Source of the DNA: Oceaniradius stylonematis
GTDB lineage: Bacteria > Pseudomonadota > Alphaproteobacteria > Rhizobiales > Rhizobiaceae
Assembly (NCBI RefSeq): GCF_003149475.2
Contig: NZ_QFWV02000007.1
Span: 372,613-431,308, forward strand
Length of the DNA: 58,696 nucleotides
Direction of reading: 5' to 3'
Part shown: piece by piece, positions 25,566 to 33,278 of the stretch
Numbering within the stretch: the stretch's first letter is position 1
Layout: each line of letters begins with the position of its first letter
The notes under the pieces: generated by a model
Databases searched by the model: none
Told to the model about the DNA's origin: nothing
Seen by the model: the letters and a program-made list of their open reading frames with translations, nothing else
Made by a program: the position numbers and the translations under genes

Positions 25566-27110
25566 ATGAACACCTCCCTGCATCACGACGAGGGCGCGCA
25601 TGCTCAAGGTGCGCGCCCGCTCATCCAGACGCGCGCCGTCACCAAGGACTATCCGGGCGTCAGGGCGCTCGACGGTGTCGATTTCGAGTTGCGCCCCGGC
25701 GAGGTGCATGTGCTGTTCGGCGAGAACGGAGCGGGCAAGTCGACGCTGATCTCGATCCTTGCCGGTGCCAACCAGCCCTCGTCGGGCACGATTCTTGTGC
25801 GCGGCGAGGAGACCCATCTGGGCTCGGTGCACGAGGCGCGCGAACTGGGCATTTCGGCGGTCTTTCAGGAATTCTCCCTGATCCCGCAAATGACGGTGGC
25901 CGAGAACCTGTTCCTGGGCGCCGAACATGCGCGCTACGGCTTTCTCGACAACAAGCGCCTGCGCCGCGAGGCCGAGACTATCCTCGATGAGCTGGGCTTT
26001 CACATCGCGCCCGACCAGACGGTCGATCATCTGACCCGCGCCGAACAGCAGATGGTCGAGATCGCCAAGGCGTTCCGCGACGAACTGTCGGTGCTGATCC
26101 TCGACGAGCCGACCGCATCGCTGACCAATCACGAGACCGACCAGCTCTTCAAACTGATCGGCGAATTGACCGCGCGCGGTGTCGGCATCGTCTACATCAC
26201 CCACCGCATGGCCGAAATCCGCCGCATCGGCGACCGCATCACCGTGCTGCGCGACGGCCGCTACATCGATACGGTCGACGCCAAGACGACATCCGAGGAT
26301 GAACTCGTCCGCCTGATGACCGGCCGCATGGTCGGCGCCATCTTCCCCAAGATCAGCTTTTCGCCGGGCGAGGAAGTGCTGCGTGTCGACAGGCTGACGA
26401 CGCCGGACGATGCGGTCCGCGACGTCTCGCTGACGGTCCGCGCCGGCGAGATCGTCGGATTTGCCGGCCTCGTCGGCTCGGGCAAGTCGGAGACCATGCA
26501 GGCCTGTTTCGGCGCCCGGCCGGCCAGCGCCGGGACCGTGACCTACAAGGGCCAGCCGATCGGCGGCTCGTCGCCCGGCGCCAACATTCGCCGCGGCTTT
26601 CTCTACCTGCCCGCCGACCGCCGCACCGAGGGGCTGATGATGATGCGCTCGGTGCGCGAGAACATGTCGCTCGCCGCGCTGGACGCAAAGCAGGTGCGCA
26701 ACGGACCGTTTCTGAGTCGCGCCGGCGAGGTGGCGATGGTCAGCGAACTGGCCGACCGGCTCAACCTGTCGCCCAACCGCATCGAGCGTGCCGTCGACCA
26801 TTTTTCCGGCGGCAACCAGCAAAAGGCCATGCTGGCCCGCTCGCTGACGCGCGATTTCGACCTGATCGTCTTCGACGAGCCGACCGTCGGCGTCGATGTC
26901 GGCACGCGCGCCTCGATCTACGAATTCATTGCCGGACTGGCCGGACAGGGGGTCGCCGTCGTGCTGATCTCGTCCGACCTTCCGGAAATCCTGCACATGT
27001 CGAACCGCGCCTATGTGTTCTATCGCGGCGCCGTTCAGGCCGAACTGCCGGCCAGCGAACTGACGGAGGAAAACGTCTTGTCCCACTTCTTCGAGCGGGA
27101 GGCCGCGTGA
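25566..27110 (+). CDS. Sugar-type ABC transporter ATP-binding protein (tandem NBDs)
   Basis: This is a 514-residue ATPase with two nucleotide-binding domains. NBD1: GENGAGKST near residue 58, signature LTRAEQQMVEIAKAF, Walker B VLILDEPTASL. NBD2: GLVGSGKSE, signature FSGGNQQKAMLARSL, Walker B LIVFDEPTVGVDVG. Both Walker B Asp-Glu pairs are intact, unlike the transporter at 13581. The ATG at 25566 is preferred to the overlapping GTG at 25563. The stop overlaps the permease start (TGATG). Confidence 0.95.
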   Translation: MNTSLHHDEGAHAQGARPLIQTRAVTKDYPGVRALDGVDFELRPGEVHVLFGENGAGKSTLISILAGANQPSSGTILVRGEETHLGSVHEARELGISAVFQEFSLIPQMTVAENLFLGAEHARYGFLDNKRLRREAETILDELGFHIAPDQTVDHLTRAEQQMVEIAKAFRDELSVLILDEPTASLTNHETDQLFKLIGELTARGVGIVYITHRMAEIRRIGDRITVLRDGRYIDTVDAKTTSEDELVRLMTGRMVGAIFPKISFSPGEEVLRVDRLTTPDDAVRDVSLTVRAGEIVGFAGLVGSGKSETMQACFGARPASAGTVTYKGQPIGGSSPGANIRRGFLYLPADRRTEGLMMMRSVRENMSLAALDAKQVRNGPFLSRAGEVAMVSELADRLNLSPNRIERAVDHFSGGNQQKAMLARSLTRDFDLIVFDEPTVGVDVGTRASIYEFIAGLAGQGVAVVLISSDLPEILHMSNRAYVFYRGAVQAELPASELTEENVLSHFFEREAA

Positions 27111-28135
27111 TGGCCGACAGTGCCACGACGACCGCGCCGCGCCGCAGCGCCTCGGACATGCTCAAGCGCCTGTTCGTGCGGCTGGGCATCCTGCCGTTCC
27201 TGCTGGTGATCGCCATTGTCGTCTTCACGCTGATGTCTGACAACTTCCTGACCGGCCGCAATTTGATGAACGTACTGCGCCAGTCGGTCTATCTGATGAT
27301 CGTTTCGCTCGGCCAGATGCTGGCGCTTTTGACCGGCGGGTTCGACCTGTCGGTCGGCACGATCCTCGCCATCAGTTCGGTCGTCGGCGCGATGACGATG
27401 GCGTCCGTTTACGCGATGGCGCCCGACATGGTGTGGCTGGCGATCCTTCTGGGGTGCTTGGGCGGTGTCACCGCCGGCACGCTGATCGGTGTGGTCAACG
27501 GCGTCGGCGTTGCCTTCTTCAACGTCTCGCCCTTCATGATGTCGCTCGGCATGGCCTCGGTCGGCTTCGGCATCGCGCTCTATCTGACGGGCGGCGTTCC
27601 GGTCTATGGCATGCCCGTGGCGTTCGGCGACGTGTTCGGCTTCGGCACGCTTTTGGGCATTCCCGCGCCGGTCTGGGTCGCGGCCGGGCTCGTGGTCGCG
27701 CTTTACGTCTTTCTCTACCAGACCCCCTATGGCCGCTACTTCTACGCGGTCGGCGGCAACCTGAAGGCGGCGTCCCTGTCAGGCATCAACACCAAGGCGA
27801 CGCTGTTCTTCACCTATGTGCTGTGCGCCGCCTTCGCCGCCATCGCGGGCATGCTGCTGACGGCGCGCCTCGACACGGGCGAAGCCAATATCGGCGCCTC
27901 GATGCCGCTTGAATCGATCGCGGCCTGCGTGATCGCCGGCGTCAGCCTGCGCGGCGGGGTGGGGCGTCTTGAAAACGTCGTGCTGGGCGCGCTGTTCATC
28001 GGCCTTGTGCAGAACGGCATGAACCTTGCCCGCATCGAATCCTATTTGCAGACCGTGGTGCTCGGGGCGCTGCTGATCCTGGCGGTCATCGCCGACCAGA
28101 TCCGCCTGCGCTACGTCGCCTCGCTGAAAGACTGA
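27110..28135 (+). CDS. Sugar-type ABC transporter permease
   Basis: This is a 341-residue ribose-type permease with about 8-10 membrane segments. MLALLTGGFDLSVGTILAIS, VNGVGVAFFNVSPFMMSLGM and CVIAGVSLRGGVGRLENVVL are the conserved regions. It is the only permease in this operon, so it would act as a homodimer. The start overlaps the ATPase stop, and the gene ends 13 nt before pxpA. Confidence 0.94.
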   Translation: MADSATTTAPRRSASDMLKRLFVRLGILPFLLVIAIVVFTLMSDNFLTGRNLMNVLRQSVYLMIVSLGQMLALLTGGFDLSVGTILAISSVVGAMTMASVYAMAPDMVWLAILLGCLGGVTAGTLIGVVNGVGVAFFNVSPFMMSLGMASVGFGIALYLTGGVPVYGMPVAFGDVFGFGTLLGIPAPVWVAAGLVVALYVFLYQTPYGRYFYAVGGNLKAASLSGINTKATLFFTYVLCAAFAAIAGMLLTARLDTGEANIGASMPLESIAACVIAGVSLRGGVGRLENVVLGALFIGLVQNGMNLARIESYLQTVVLGALLILAVIADQIRLRYVASLKD

Positions 28136-28148
28136 CCGGGGGAGACCG

Positions 28149-28877
28149 ATGAGCGTCGATATCAATTGCGACATGGGCGAGAGCTTCGGCCTCTACAAGA
28201 TGGGCGACGATGAAGGCATCATGCCGTTCATCACCCAGGCCAACGTCGCCTGCGGCTTCCATGGCTCCGATCCCAACCACATGCGCTCGACCGTCGAGCT
28301 TGCCAAGCGCCACGATGTGCGCGTCGGCGCCCATGTCTCGCTGCCCGACCTGCCCGGCTTCGGCCGGCGCGAGATGAAGATCGAGCGCGGCGAGATGGCC
28401 AACATCATCATCTACCAGATCGGCGCCCTGAACGGCTTTCTGCGTGTCGCCGGCATGGGGCTGAGCCACATCAAGCCGCATGGCGCGCTCTATGGCATGG
28501 CCGCGCGCGAGCGGCACATCGCCGATGCTGTCGCCGATGCCGCGCAGGCCTTCGGCGTACCGATCCTGGGGCTGGCCGGCACGCTGCATGAGGAGGTGTT
28601 CGGCGAGCGGGGCCTTGAGTTCCAGGCCGAGTTCTTCGCCGATCTCGACTATGCCGATGACGGACGCCTGATCATCACCCGCGAGCACGAGGCGGTCGAG
28701 CCGTCCGTCGCCGCCGAACGCGCGATCAATGCCGTGCGCGACGGCGTCAACGTCACCGTCGGCGGCAAGCGACTGCCGGTGCGCGCCGAGACGATCTGCG
28801 TCCATTCCGACACGCCCAACGCGGTGGCCATCGCCAAGGCCGTCCGCGACGCGCTATCAACCCTCAAGGCGGCCTGA
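28149..28877 (+). CDS. pxpA: LamB/YcsF family, 5-oxoprolinase subunit A-like
   Basis: The 242-residue protein begins VDINCDMGESFGLYKMGDDE and carries ANVACGFHGSDPNHM, VGAHVSLPDLPGFGRR and SHIKPHGALYGMA, the signature of the YcsF/LamB family. In E. coli, PxpA with PxpB and PxpC forms the ATP-dependent 5-oxoprolinase; fungal lamB homologues serve 2-pyrrolidinone use. The local reading ACGFHGSDP differs from E. coli ACGFHAGDA, so substrate may differ. GGAGA precedes the ATG. It opens the enzyme part of the operon, just after the permease. Confidence 0.92.
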   Translation: MSVDINCDMGESFGLYKMGDDEGIMPFITQANVACGFHGSDPNHMRSTVELAKRHDVRVGAHVSLPDLPGFGRREMKIERGEMANIIIYQIGALNGFLRVAGMGLSHIKPHGALYGMAARERHIADAVADAAQAFGVPILGLAGTLHEEVFGERGLEFQAEFFADLDYADDGRLIITREHEAVEPSVAAERAINAVRDGVNVTVGGKRLPVRAETICVHSDTPNAVAIAKAVRDALSTLKAA

Positions 28878-28901
28878 CCGCGAAAATCCAGGGAGACATC
28901 C

Positions 28902-29141
28902 ATGGCCAAACACGAAATCCGCTCACCGATCCCCGGCACCTTCTACCGCAAGCCGGCGCCCGACCAGCCCTCGTTCAAGGAAGTCGGCGACACGGTTGCC
29001 AAGGGCGACACGATCGGGCTGGTCGAGGTGATGAAGACGTTCCACGAGGTGAAATCCGACGCCGATGGCACGATCACGGCTTTCGTGCTCGACAATGAAG
29101 AGCCGGTGATGGCCGGCCAGCCGCTCGCGGAGCTCGACTGA
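28902..29141 (+). CDS. Minimal biotin carboxyl carrier protein
   Basis: At 79 residues this is only the biotinyl domain: SPIPGTFYRKPAPDQPSF at the start and the biotinylation motif VEVMKTF with Lys45. AccB of fatty-acid synthesis is about twice as long with an Ala/Pro-rich N-terminal arm, which is absent here. It therefore looks dedicated to the neighbouring carboxylase and PxpBC-type enzymes rather than to acetyl-CoA carboxylase. GGGAGA lies before the ATG; the biotin carboxylase starts 3 nt downstream. Confidence 0.93.
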   Translation: MAKHEIRSPIPGTFYRKPAPDQPSFKEVGDTVAKGDTIGLVEVMKTFHEVKSDADGTITAFVLDNEEPVMAGQPLAELD

Positions 29142-29144
29142 CCG

Positions 29145-30530
29145 ATGCCGATCAAAAGGCTTCTCATCGCCAACAGGGGCGAGATCGCGGTGCGGATCAT
29201 CCGCGCGGCGCGTGAACTGGGCATCGAGACGGTGCAGGTGCACAGCGCCGCCGATGCCGACAGCCGCGCCGTGCAGCTTGCCGACCGGGCGATCGATATC
29301 GGCCCGCCCCAGGCGGCCAAATCCTATCTCAATGTCGATGCGATCCTCGAGGCCGCCAGATCGGCGGGCGCCGACGCGATCCACCCGGGCTATGGTTTCC
29401 TCGCGGAAAACGCCGACTTCGCCGATGCGGTCGTCGCCGCCGGCATGGCCTTTGTCGGACCCTCCGGCGACACGATCCGGCTGATGGGCGACAAGGCCGC
29501 CGCGCGCCGGCAGGCGCAACAGGCCGGCGTGCCGACCGTTCCGGGCAGCGATGGCGTGATCGAAGACATGGACGCTGCCAAGGCGCTGGCCGTCGATCTC
29601 GGCTTCCCGGTCATGATCAAGGCGGCCGCCGGCGGCGGCGGGCGCGGCATCCGCATCGCCCACAGCGCCGACGAGTTCGCAACGCTCGCCCCGCAGGCCT
29701 CGTCCGAGGCGCTCGCCGCGTTCGGCGATGGCGGCATCTATGTCGAAAAGGTCATCGAGCGGGCCCGGCATATCGAGGTGCAGGTGCTCGGCGACGGGAC
29801 CGATGTCGTCCATTGCTATGAGCGCGAATGCTCGCTGCAGCGCCGGCGCCAGAAGGTCTGGGAGGAGGCGCCGTCGGTCGCTCTCAAGCCCGAGGTGCGC
29901 GAAGGGCTGTGCACGTCCGCCGTCGCGCTTGCCAAATCGGTCGGCTATTCGGGCGCCGGCACGATCGAATATCTCTATGACGATGCGACGGGCGACTATT
30001 ACTTCATCGAGATGAACACGCGCATCCAGGTCGAGCACCCGGTCACCGAGATGATCTGCGGCGTCGATCTGGTCGCCGAGATGATCCGCATCGCGGGCGG
30101 CGAAAAGCTGCGGCTTGCCCAGGCCGGTCTGCGCGCCAGCGGCCATGCCATCGAGGTGCGGCTGAACGCCGAGGACCCGGCCAACAATTTCATGCCGTTC
30201 CCCGGCCAGATCGCCGAACTGACGCTGCCGGACGGACCCGGCGTGCGGTTCGACCACATGCTCTATCGCGGCTACCAGATCCCGCCCTTCTACGATTCGC
30301 TGCTCGGCAAGCTGATCGTCTGGGGCGAGGATCGCGAGCACGCCATGGCCCGGCTCGGCCGGGCGCTGGGCGAATTGTCGGTGACCGGTTTGCCGACCAC
30401 CGCGCCCCTGTTTCAGGCGCTGCTCGCCAGCGACGACGTTCGCGCCAGTGCGGTGCACACGCGCTGGCTCGAGCCTTGGCTCGAGGAAAACCAACACATG
30501 ATCATGGACAGGGGAGGCGCCGCAGCATGA
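29145..30530 (+). CDS. Biotin carboxylase subunit (AccC-like)
   Basis: This 461-residue ATP-grasp enzyme would carboxylate biotin on the small carrier using bicarbonate and ATP. The N-terminal domain starts RLLIANRGEIAVRIIRAARE; the ATP-grasp core has KAAAGGGGRGIRIA and EVQVLGDG; the catalytic FIEMNTRIQVEHPVTEM is present. The bicarbonate/nucleotide segment reads CSLQRRRQKVWEEAPS where typical AccC has RRHQK, so the position equivalent to E. coli His236 is Arg235. It lies between the carrier and pxpB, overlapping pxpB in ATGA, so it belongs to this pathway and is probably not the housekeeping accC. Confidence 0.93.
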   Translation: MPIKRLLIANRGEIAVRIIRAARELGIETVQVHSAADADSRAVQLADRAIDIGPPQAAKSYLNVDAILEAARSAGADAIHPGYGFLAENADFADAVVAAGMAFVGPSGDTIRLMGDKAAARRQAQQAGVPTVPGSDGVIEDMDAAKALAVDLGFPVMIKAAAGGGGRGIRIAHSADEFATLAPQASSEALAAFGDGGIYVEKVIERARHIEVQVLGDGTDVVHCYERECSLQRRRQKVWEEAPSVALKPEVREGLCTSAVALAKSVGYSGAGTIEYLYDDATGDYYFIEMNTRIQVEHPVTEMICGVDLVAEMIRIAGGEKLRLAQAGLRASGHAIEVRLNAEDPANNFMPFPGQIAELTLPDGPGVRFDHMLYRGYQIPPFYDSLLGKLIVWGEDREHAMARLGRALGELSVTGLPTTAPLFQALLASDDVRASAVHTRWLEPWLEENQHMIMDRGGAAA

Positions 30531-31402
30531 GTTGCCGTTACACATTTGGCGGGGATGAGCACATCTTCGTCGAGGTCGATGAGGCCATGTCGCTGGAGGC
30601 GTTCTTTACCAGCCTCTCCATGACAAACGCGGTCCGCGAGGCGAAGATCAAGGGCGTGACGGAAATCTGTCCGGCCAACGCCTCCTTCCAGATCAAGTTC
30701 AATCCGGACGAGATCCATCCCGACGACATGATGGCCGAACTCAAGCGGCTCGAGGCAACCGCCGAGAGCGCCGAGGCCAAGCTCGACACGCGGATCGTCG
30801 AAATCCCGGTCTATTATCAGGACCCCTGGACGCACGAGACGCTGATGCGTTTTCGCGAGCGCCATCAGGACCCCAACGCGTCCGACATCGAATATGCCGC
30901 GCGCATCAATGGCTATGACAGCGTCGAGGACTTCATCAAGGCGCATTCGGGCGCGCCCTGGTTCGTCTCGATGGTCGGCTTCGTCTCCGGCCTGCCGTTC
31001 CTCTACCAGATGGTCGACCGGCAGCGGCAGATCCAGGTGCCGAAATACCTGCGCCCCCGCACCGACACGCCCAAACTGACGGTCGGCTATGGCGGCTCGT
31101 TCTCCTGCATCTATTCGGTGCGCGGCGCGGGCGGCTACCAGATGTTCGGGATCACGCCTATGCCGATCTTCGATCCCCAGCAGCAGGTGTCGTACCTGAA
31201 GGACTTCATGGTGTTCTTCAAGCCCGGCGACATCGTCAAATGGAAGCCGATCAGCCGCGAGGAATACGACGCCGACGTCGCGGCCGTCGAAGCCGGCACC
31301 TTCATGCCGCGCATGGCCGAGGTCACCTTCTCGCTCGACGATTTCAACGCCGATATCGACGGCACCAACGCCAAGCTGATGGAGGCCCTCAATGCCGGTT
31401 AA
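30527..31402 (+). CDS. pxpB: 5-oxoprolinase subunit B-like (allophanate hydrolase subunit 1 / KipI family)
   Basis: The 291-residue AHS1 domain protein begins CRYTFGGDEHIFVEVDEAMS and contains PVYYQDPWTHETLMRF, TPKLTVGYGGSFSCIYSVRG and FGITPMPIFDPQQ, the central cyclophilin-like features. With PxpC it forms the ATP-dependent ring-opening half of 5-oxoprolinase, or the carboxylated-amide hydrolase part of urea amidolyase-related enzymes. The start overlaps the carboxylase stop, and its end overlaps pxpC by 11 nt. At nearly 300 residues it is longer than E. coli PxpB (~218), with an extra N-terminal segment. Confidence 0.9.
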   Translation: MSCRYTFGGDEHIFVEVDEAMSLEAFFTSLSMTNAVREAKIKGVTEICPANASFQIKFNPDEIHPDDMMAELKRLEATAESAEAKLDTRIVEIPVYYQDPWTHETLMRFRERHQDPNASDIEYAARINGYDSVEDFIKAHSGAPWFVSMVGFVSGLPFLYQMVDRQRQIQVPKYLRPRTDTPKLTVGYGGSFSCIYSVRGAGGYQMFGITPMPIFDPQQQVSYLKDFMVFFKPGDIVKWKPISREEYDADVAAVEAGTFMPRMAEVTFSLDDFNADIDGTNAKLMEALNAG

Positions 31403-32366
31403 CGTCATCTCCGCGGGCATCGCCACCACCATCCAGGACCTTGGCCGGCCCGGCTATTATCATCTCGGCATCCCGATGGGCGGCGCGATGGACCGTCTCG
31501 CCCTGCGCGCGGCCAACATGCTGGTCGGCAATGACGAGGGCGCCGCCGCTCTCGAGGCCGTCTTTGTCGGGCCCGAGCTCGAATTCACCGAGGACGCCAT
31601 CGTCGCTGTCACCGGCGCCGAACTGCCGCCCAAGCTCGATGGCCAGATCCAGCCGACATGGACAGGCTTCGAGGTCAAGGCCGGGCAGACGCTCTCGTTC
31701 GACTTCCTGAAGAACGGCGCGCGCGCCTATATCGCCATCTCCGGCGGCATCGATACGCCGCCGGCGCTCGGCAGCCGCTCGACTTATGCGATCGGCGCGC
31801 TCGGCGGTGTCGAGGGCAGGGGCCTCCAGCCCGGCGACGCCCTGCCGCTTGGCGCGCAGCCTGTGGGCGCCAGCGCCGGCAAGTCGGTGCCCGACGAGAT
31901 GCGCCGCATGCCGGGCAAGCCGGCCGAACTGCGCGTCCTGCCGGGGCTTTACTGGCACCGCATCACCGAGGCGGCGCAGAAAGGCTTTTTCGAGGACACC
32001 TGGAAGGTCGCCAATGAGGCCGACCGGATGGGTTACCGCTTTCAGGGCGGGCGCGTGCTCGAATTCGTCGAGCGCGAGCAGCCGTTTGGCGCCGGTGCCG
32101 ATCCGTCCAACATCACCGATGCCTGCTATCCCTACGGTTCGGTTCAGGTGCCGAGCGGCACCGAGCCGATCGTGCTGCACCGCGATGCGGTCTCCGGCGG
32201 CGGCTATTTCATGATCGGCACGGTGATTTCCGCCGACATGGACCTGATCGGCCAGCTTCAGCCGCACACGCCGACCCGCTTCATCAAGGTCGACATGGAC
32301 ACCGCGCTGGCGGCGCGCAGGGAACGGGCCGAAACGCTCGATGCCATCCGTCAGACGCTGGCCTGA
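31392..32366 (+). CDS. pxpC: 5-oxoprolinase subunit C-like (biotin-dependent carboxyltransferase / AHS2 family)
   Basis: The 324-residue AHS2 domain protein starts VISAGIATTIQDLGRPGYYH and has GIPMGGAMDRLALRAANMLV, AYIAISGGIDTPPALGSRST and the C-terminal GGGYFMIGTVISADMDLIGQ. The domain is shared with urea amidolyase, where it works with a biotin carrier. It completes the PxpABC set and, with the carrier and carboxylase, a full biotin-dependent cassette. The final gene of the operon, it is followed at 32413 by a strong terminator. Confidence 0.92.
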   Translation: MPVNVISAGIATTIQDLGRPGYYHLGIPMGGAMDRLALRAANMLVGNDEGAAALEAVFVGPELEFTEDAIVAVTGAELPPKLDGQIQPTWTGFEVKAGQTLSFDFLKNGARAYIAISGGIDTPPALGSRSTYAIGALGGVEGRGLQPGDALPLGAQPVGASAGKSVPDEMRRMPGKPAELRVLPGLYWHRITEAAQKGFFEDTWKVANEADRMGYRFQGGRVLEFVEREQPFGAGADPSNITDACYPYGSVQVPSGTEPIVLHRDAVSGGGYFMIGTVISADMDLIGQLQPHTPTRFIKVDMDTALAARRERAETLDAIRQTLA

Positions 32367-32412
32367 GAGGACACGCGCCATAACGACAAGACCAGCATTG
32401 AAATGACCTCGT

Positions 32413-32443
32413 GCCGCCGGTCCCGTGCCGGCGGCCCTTTTTT
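32413..32443 (+). terminator. Intrinsic terminator after pxpC
   Basis: An 8-bp GC-only stem (arms 32413-32420 and 32428-32435, 7-nt loop) is followed by CCTTTTTT. It ends the ABC-PxpABC transcript and separates it from the cupin gene, although the cupin ribosome-binding site lies only about 8 nt further, so readthrough may supply some cupin mRNA. Confidence 0.85.
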
Positions 32444-32460
32444 GTCTGGGGAGACGATCC

Positions 32461-32766
32461 ATGTGTTCAGATGCCGCTCAAGGCACCGCCATCGGCACGG
32501 TGCTGATCGACAATGACCGGACCCGCGTCACCGAGTGGCGGTTCCGCGAAAAGGGCGCCAACACCGGCTGGCACACGCATGCTTATGACTATGTCGTGGT
32601 GCCGATGTTCACCGGCCAGCTCGAACTGCACGAGCCCGGCGGCACGCGGCGTCTGGCCGACCTGACCGAGGGTGTGCCTTACTTCCGCGAGGCCGGCGTC
32701 GAGCATGACGTCATCAACGCCAACGATGCCGAGGTCGCCTTCATCGAGGTGGAGTTCGTGCGTTAG
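32461..32766 (+). CDS. Small cupin-domain protein
   Basis: The 101-residue single cupin begins MCSDAAQGTAIGTVLIDNDR and has the metal-binding motif GANTGWHTHAYDYVVVPMFT with two His residues and a downstream EHDVINAND strand. Members can be metal-dependent isomerases, dioxygenases or sensors; the reaction is not predictable. GGGGAGA precedes the ATG at 32461. It lies just after the PxpABC terminator and converges on the MarR gene, so it may be an accessory enzyme of the same pathway. Confidence 0.85.
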   Translation: MCSDAAQGTAIGTVLIDNDRTRVTEWRFREKGANTGWHTHAYDYVVVPMFTGQLELHEPGGTRRLADLTEGVPYFREAGVEHDVINANDAEVAFIEVEFVR

Positions 32767-32772
32767 CGCCCG

Positions 32773-33207
32773 TCAGAGTTTGGCCAGACGTTCCAGCGCG
32801 CGCTTCAGCAGCGCCTGTTCCTCGGCGCTGAACGGCGCCAGCAACTGCGCATCATAGGTGCCCGCCACCGCGCACAGATCGGCATAGACCTTGCGTCCCG
32901 CCGCGGTCAGCGTCAGCTTTTCGTGGCGCCGGTCGCTTTCCACCTTCTGGCGTGTCAAATAGCGCTTTTGCTCAAGCGCGGCGACGGCCCGGCTGATCTT
33001 GGTCTTGTGCATCTTGGCGCGCGTGCCGATCGCGTTGGCGGTCATGGCGCCATACCGGCCCAGATGGAACAGCACCCGCCATTCGGTGCGCAGCATGCCG
33101 TAGCGCTGCTTGTAATGGTGCTGGAAGGCAAGGCTGGATTCCTCCGCCGCCTGGTTCAGGAGGTATGGCAGGAAGGAGCGGATGTCGAAATCGGGCTGGT
33201 CGGTCAT
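32773..33207 (-). CDS. MarR-family transcriptional regulator of the homogentisate operon
   Basis: The 144-residue protein has a MarR winged helix: LRTEWRVLFHLGRYGAMTAN, GTRAKMHKTKISRAVAALEQ and the wing VESDRRHEKLTLTAAGRKV. It diverges from hmgA across 71 bp containing an inverted repeat, so it probably represses hmgA and itself until an aromatic acid binds. The sequence resembles the HpaR/HmgR-type regulators of aromatic catabolism. The ATG at 33207 is the only good start. Confidence 0.93.
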   Translation of the reverse strand: MTDQPDFDIRSFLPYLLNQAAEESSLAFQHHYKQRYGMLRTEWRVLFHLGRYGAMTANAIGTRAKMHKTKISRAVAALEQKRYLTRQKVESDRRHEKLTLTAAGRKVYADLCAVAGTYDAQLLAPFSAEEQALLKRALERLAKL

Positions 33208-33227
33208 ACCCCCAGATTGGCGCTTGT

Positions 33228-33245
33228 TAGTTACAAATTCAACTA
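33228..33245 (+). promoter_or_regulatory. Candidate MarR operator upstream of hmgA
   Basis: TAGTTACAAATTCAACTA is an inverted repeat with 5-bp perfect arms (TAGTT and AACTA) around an 8-bp centre. It sits in the AT-rich middle of the 71-bp gap between the MarR gene and hmgA, where it could overlap both promoters. Confidence 0.55.
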
Positions 33246-33278
33246 TTAGGGCTGGCCGCAGACGACAGGGAGGCAGTC

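Noticed and set aside
24489-27086. 865-codon minus-strand frame opposite the TorT-like receptor and ATPase genes
   Set aside because: The plus strand encodes clear ABC transporter motifs over the same bases; the minus frame is compositionally a shadow.
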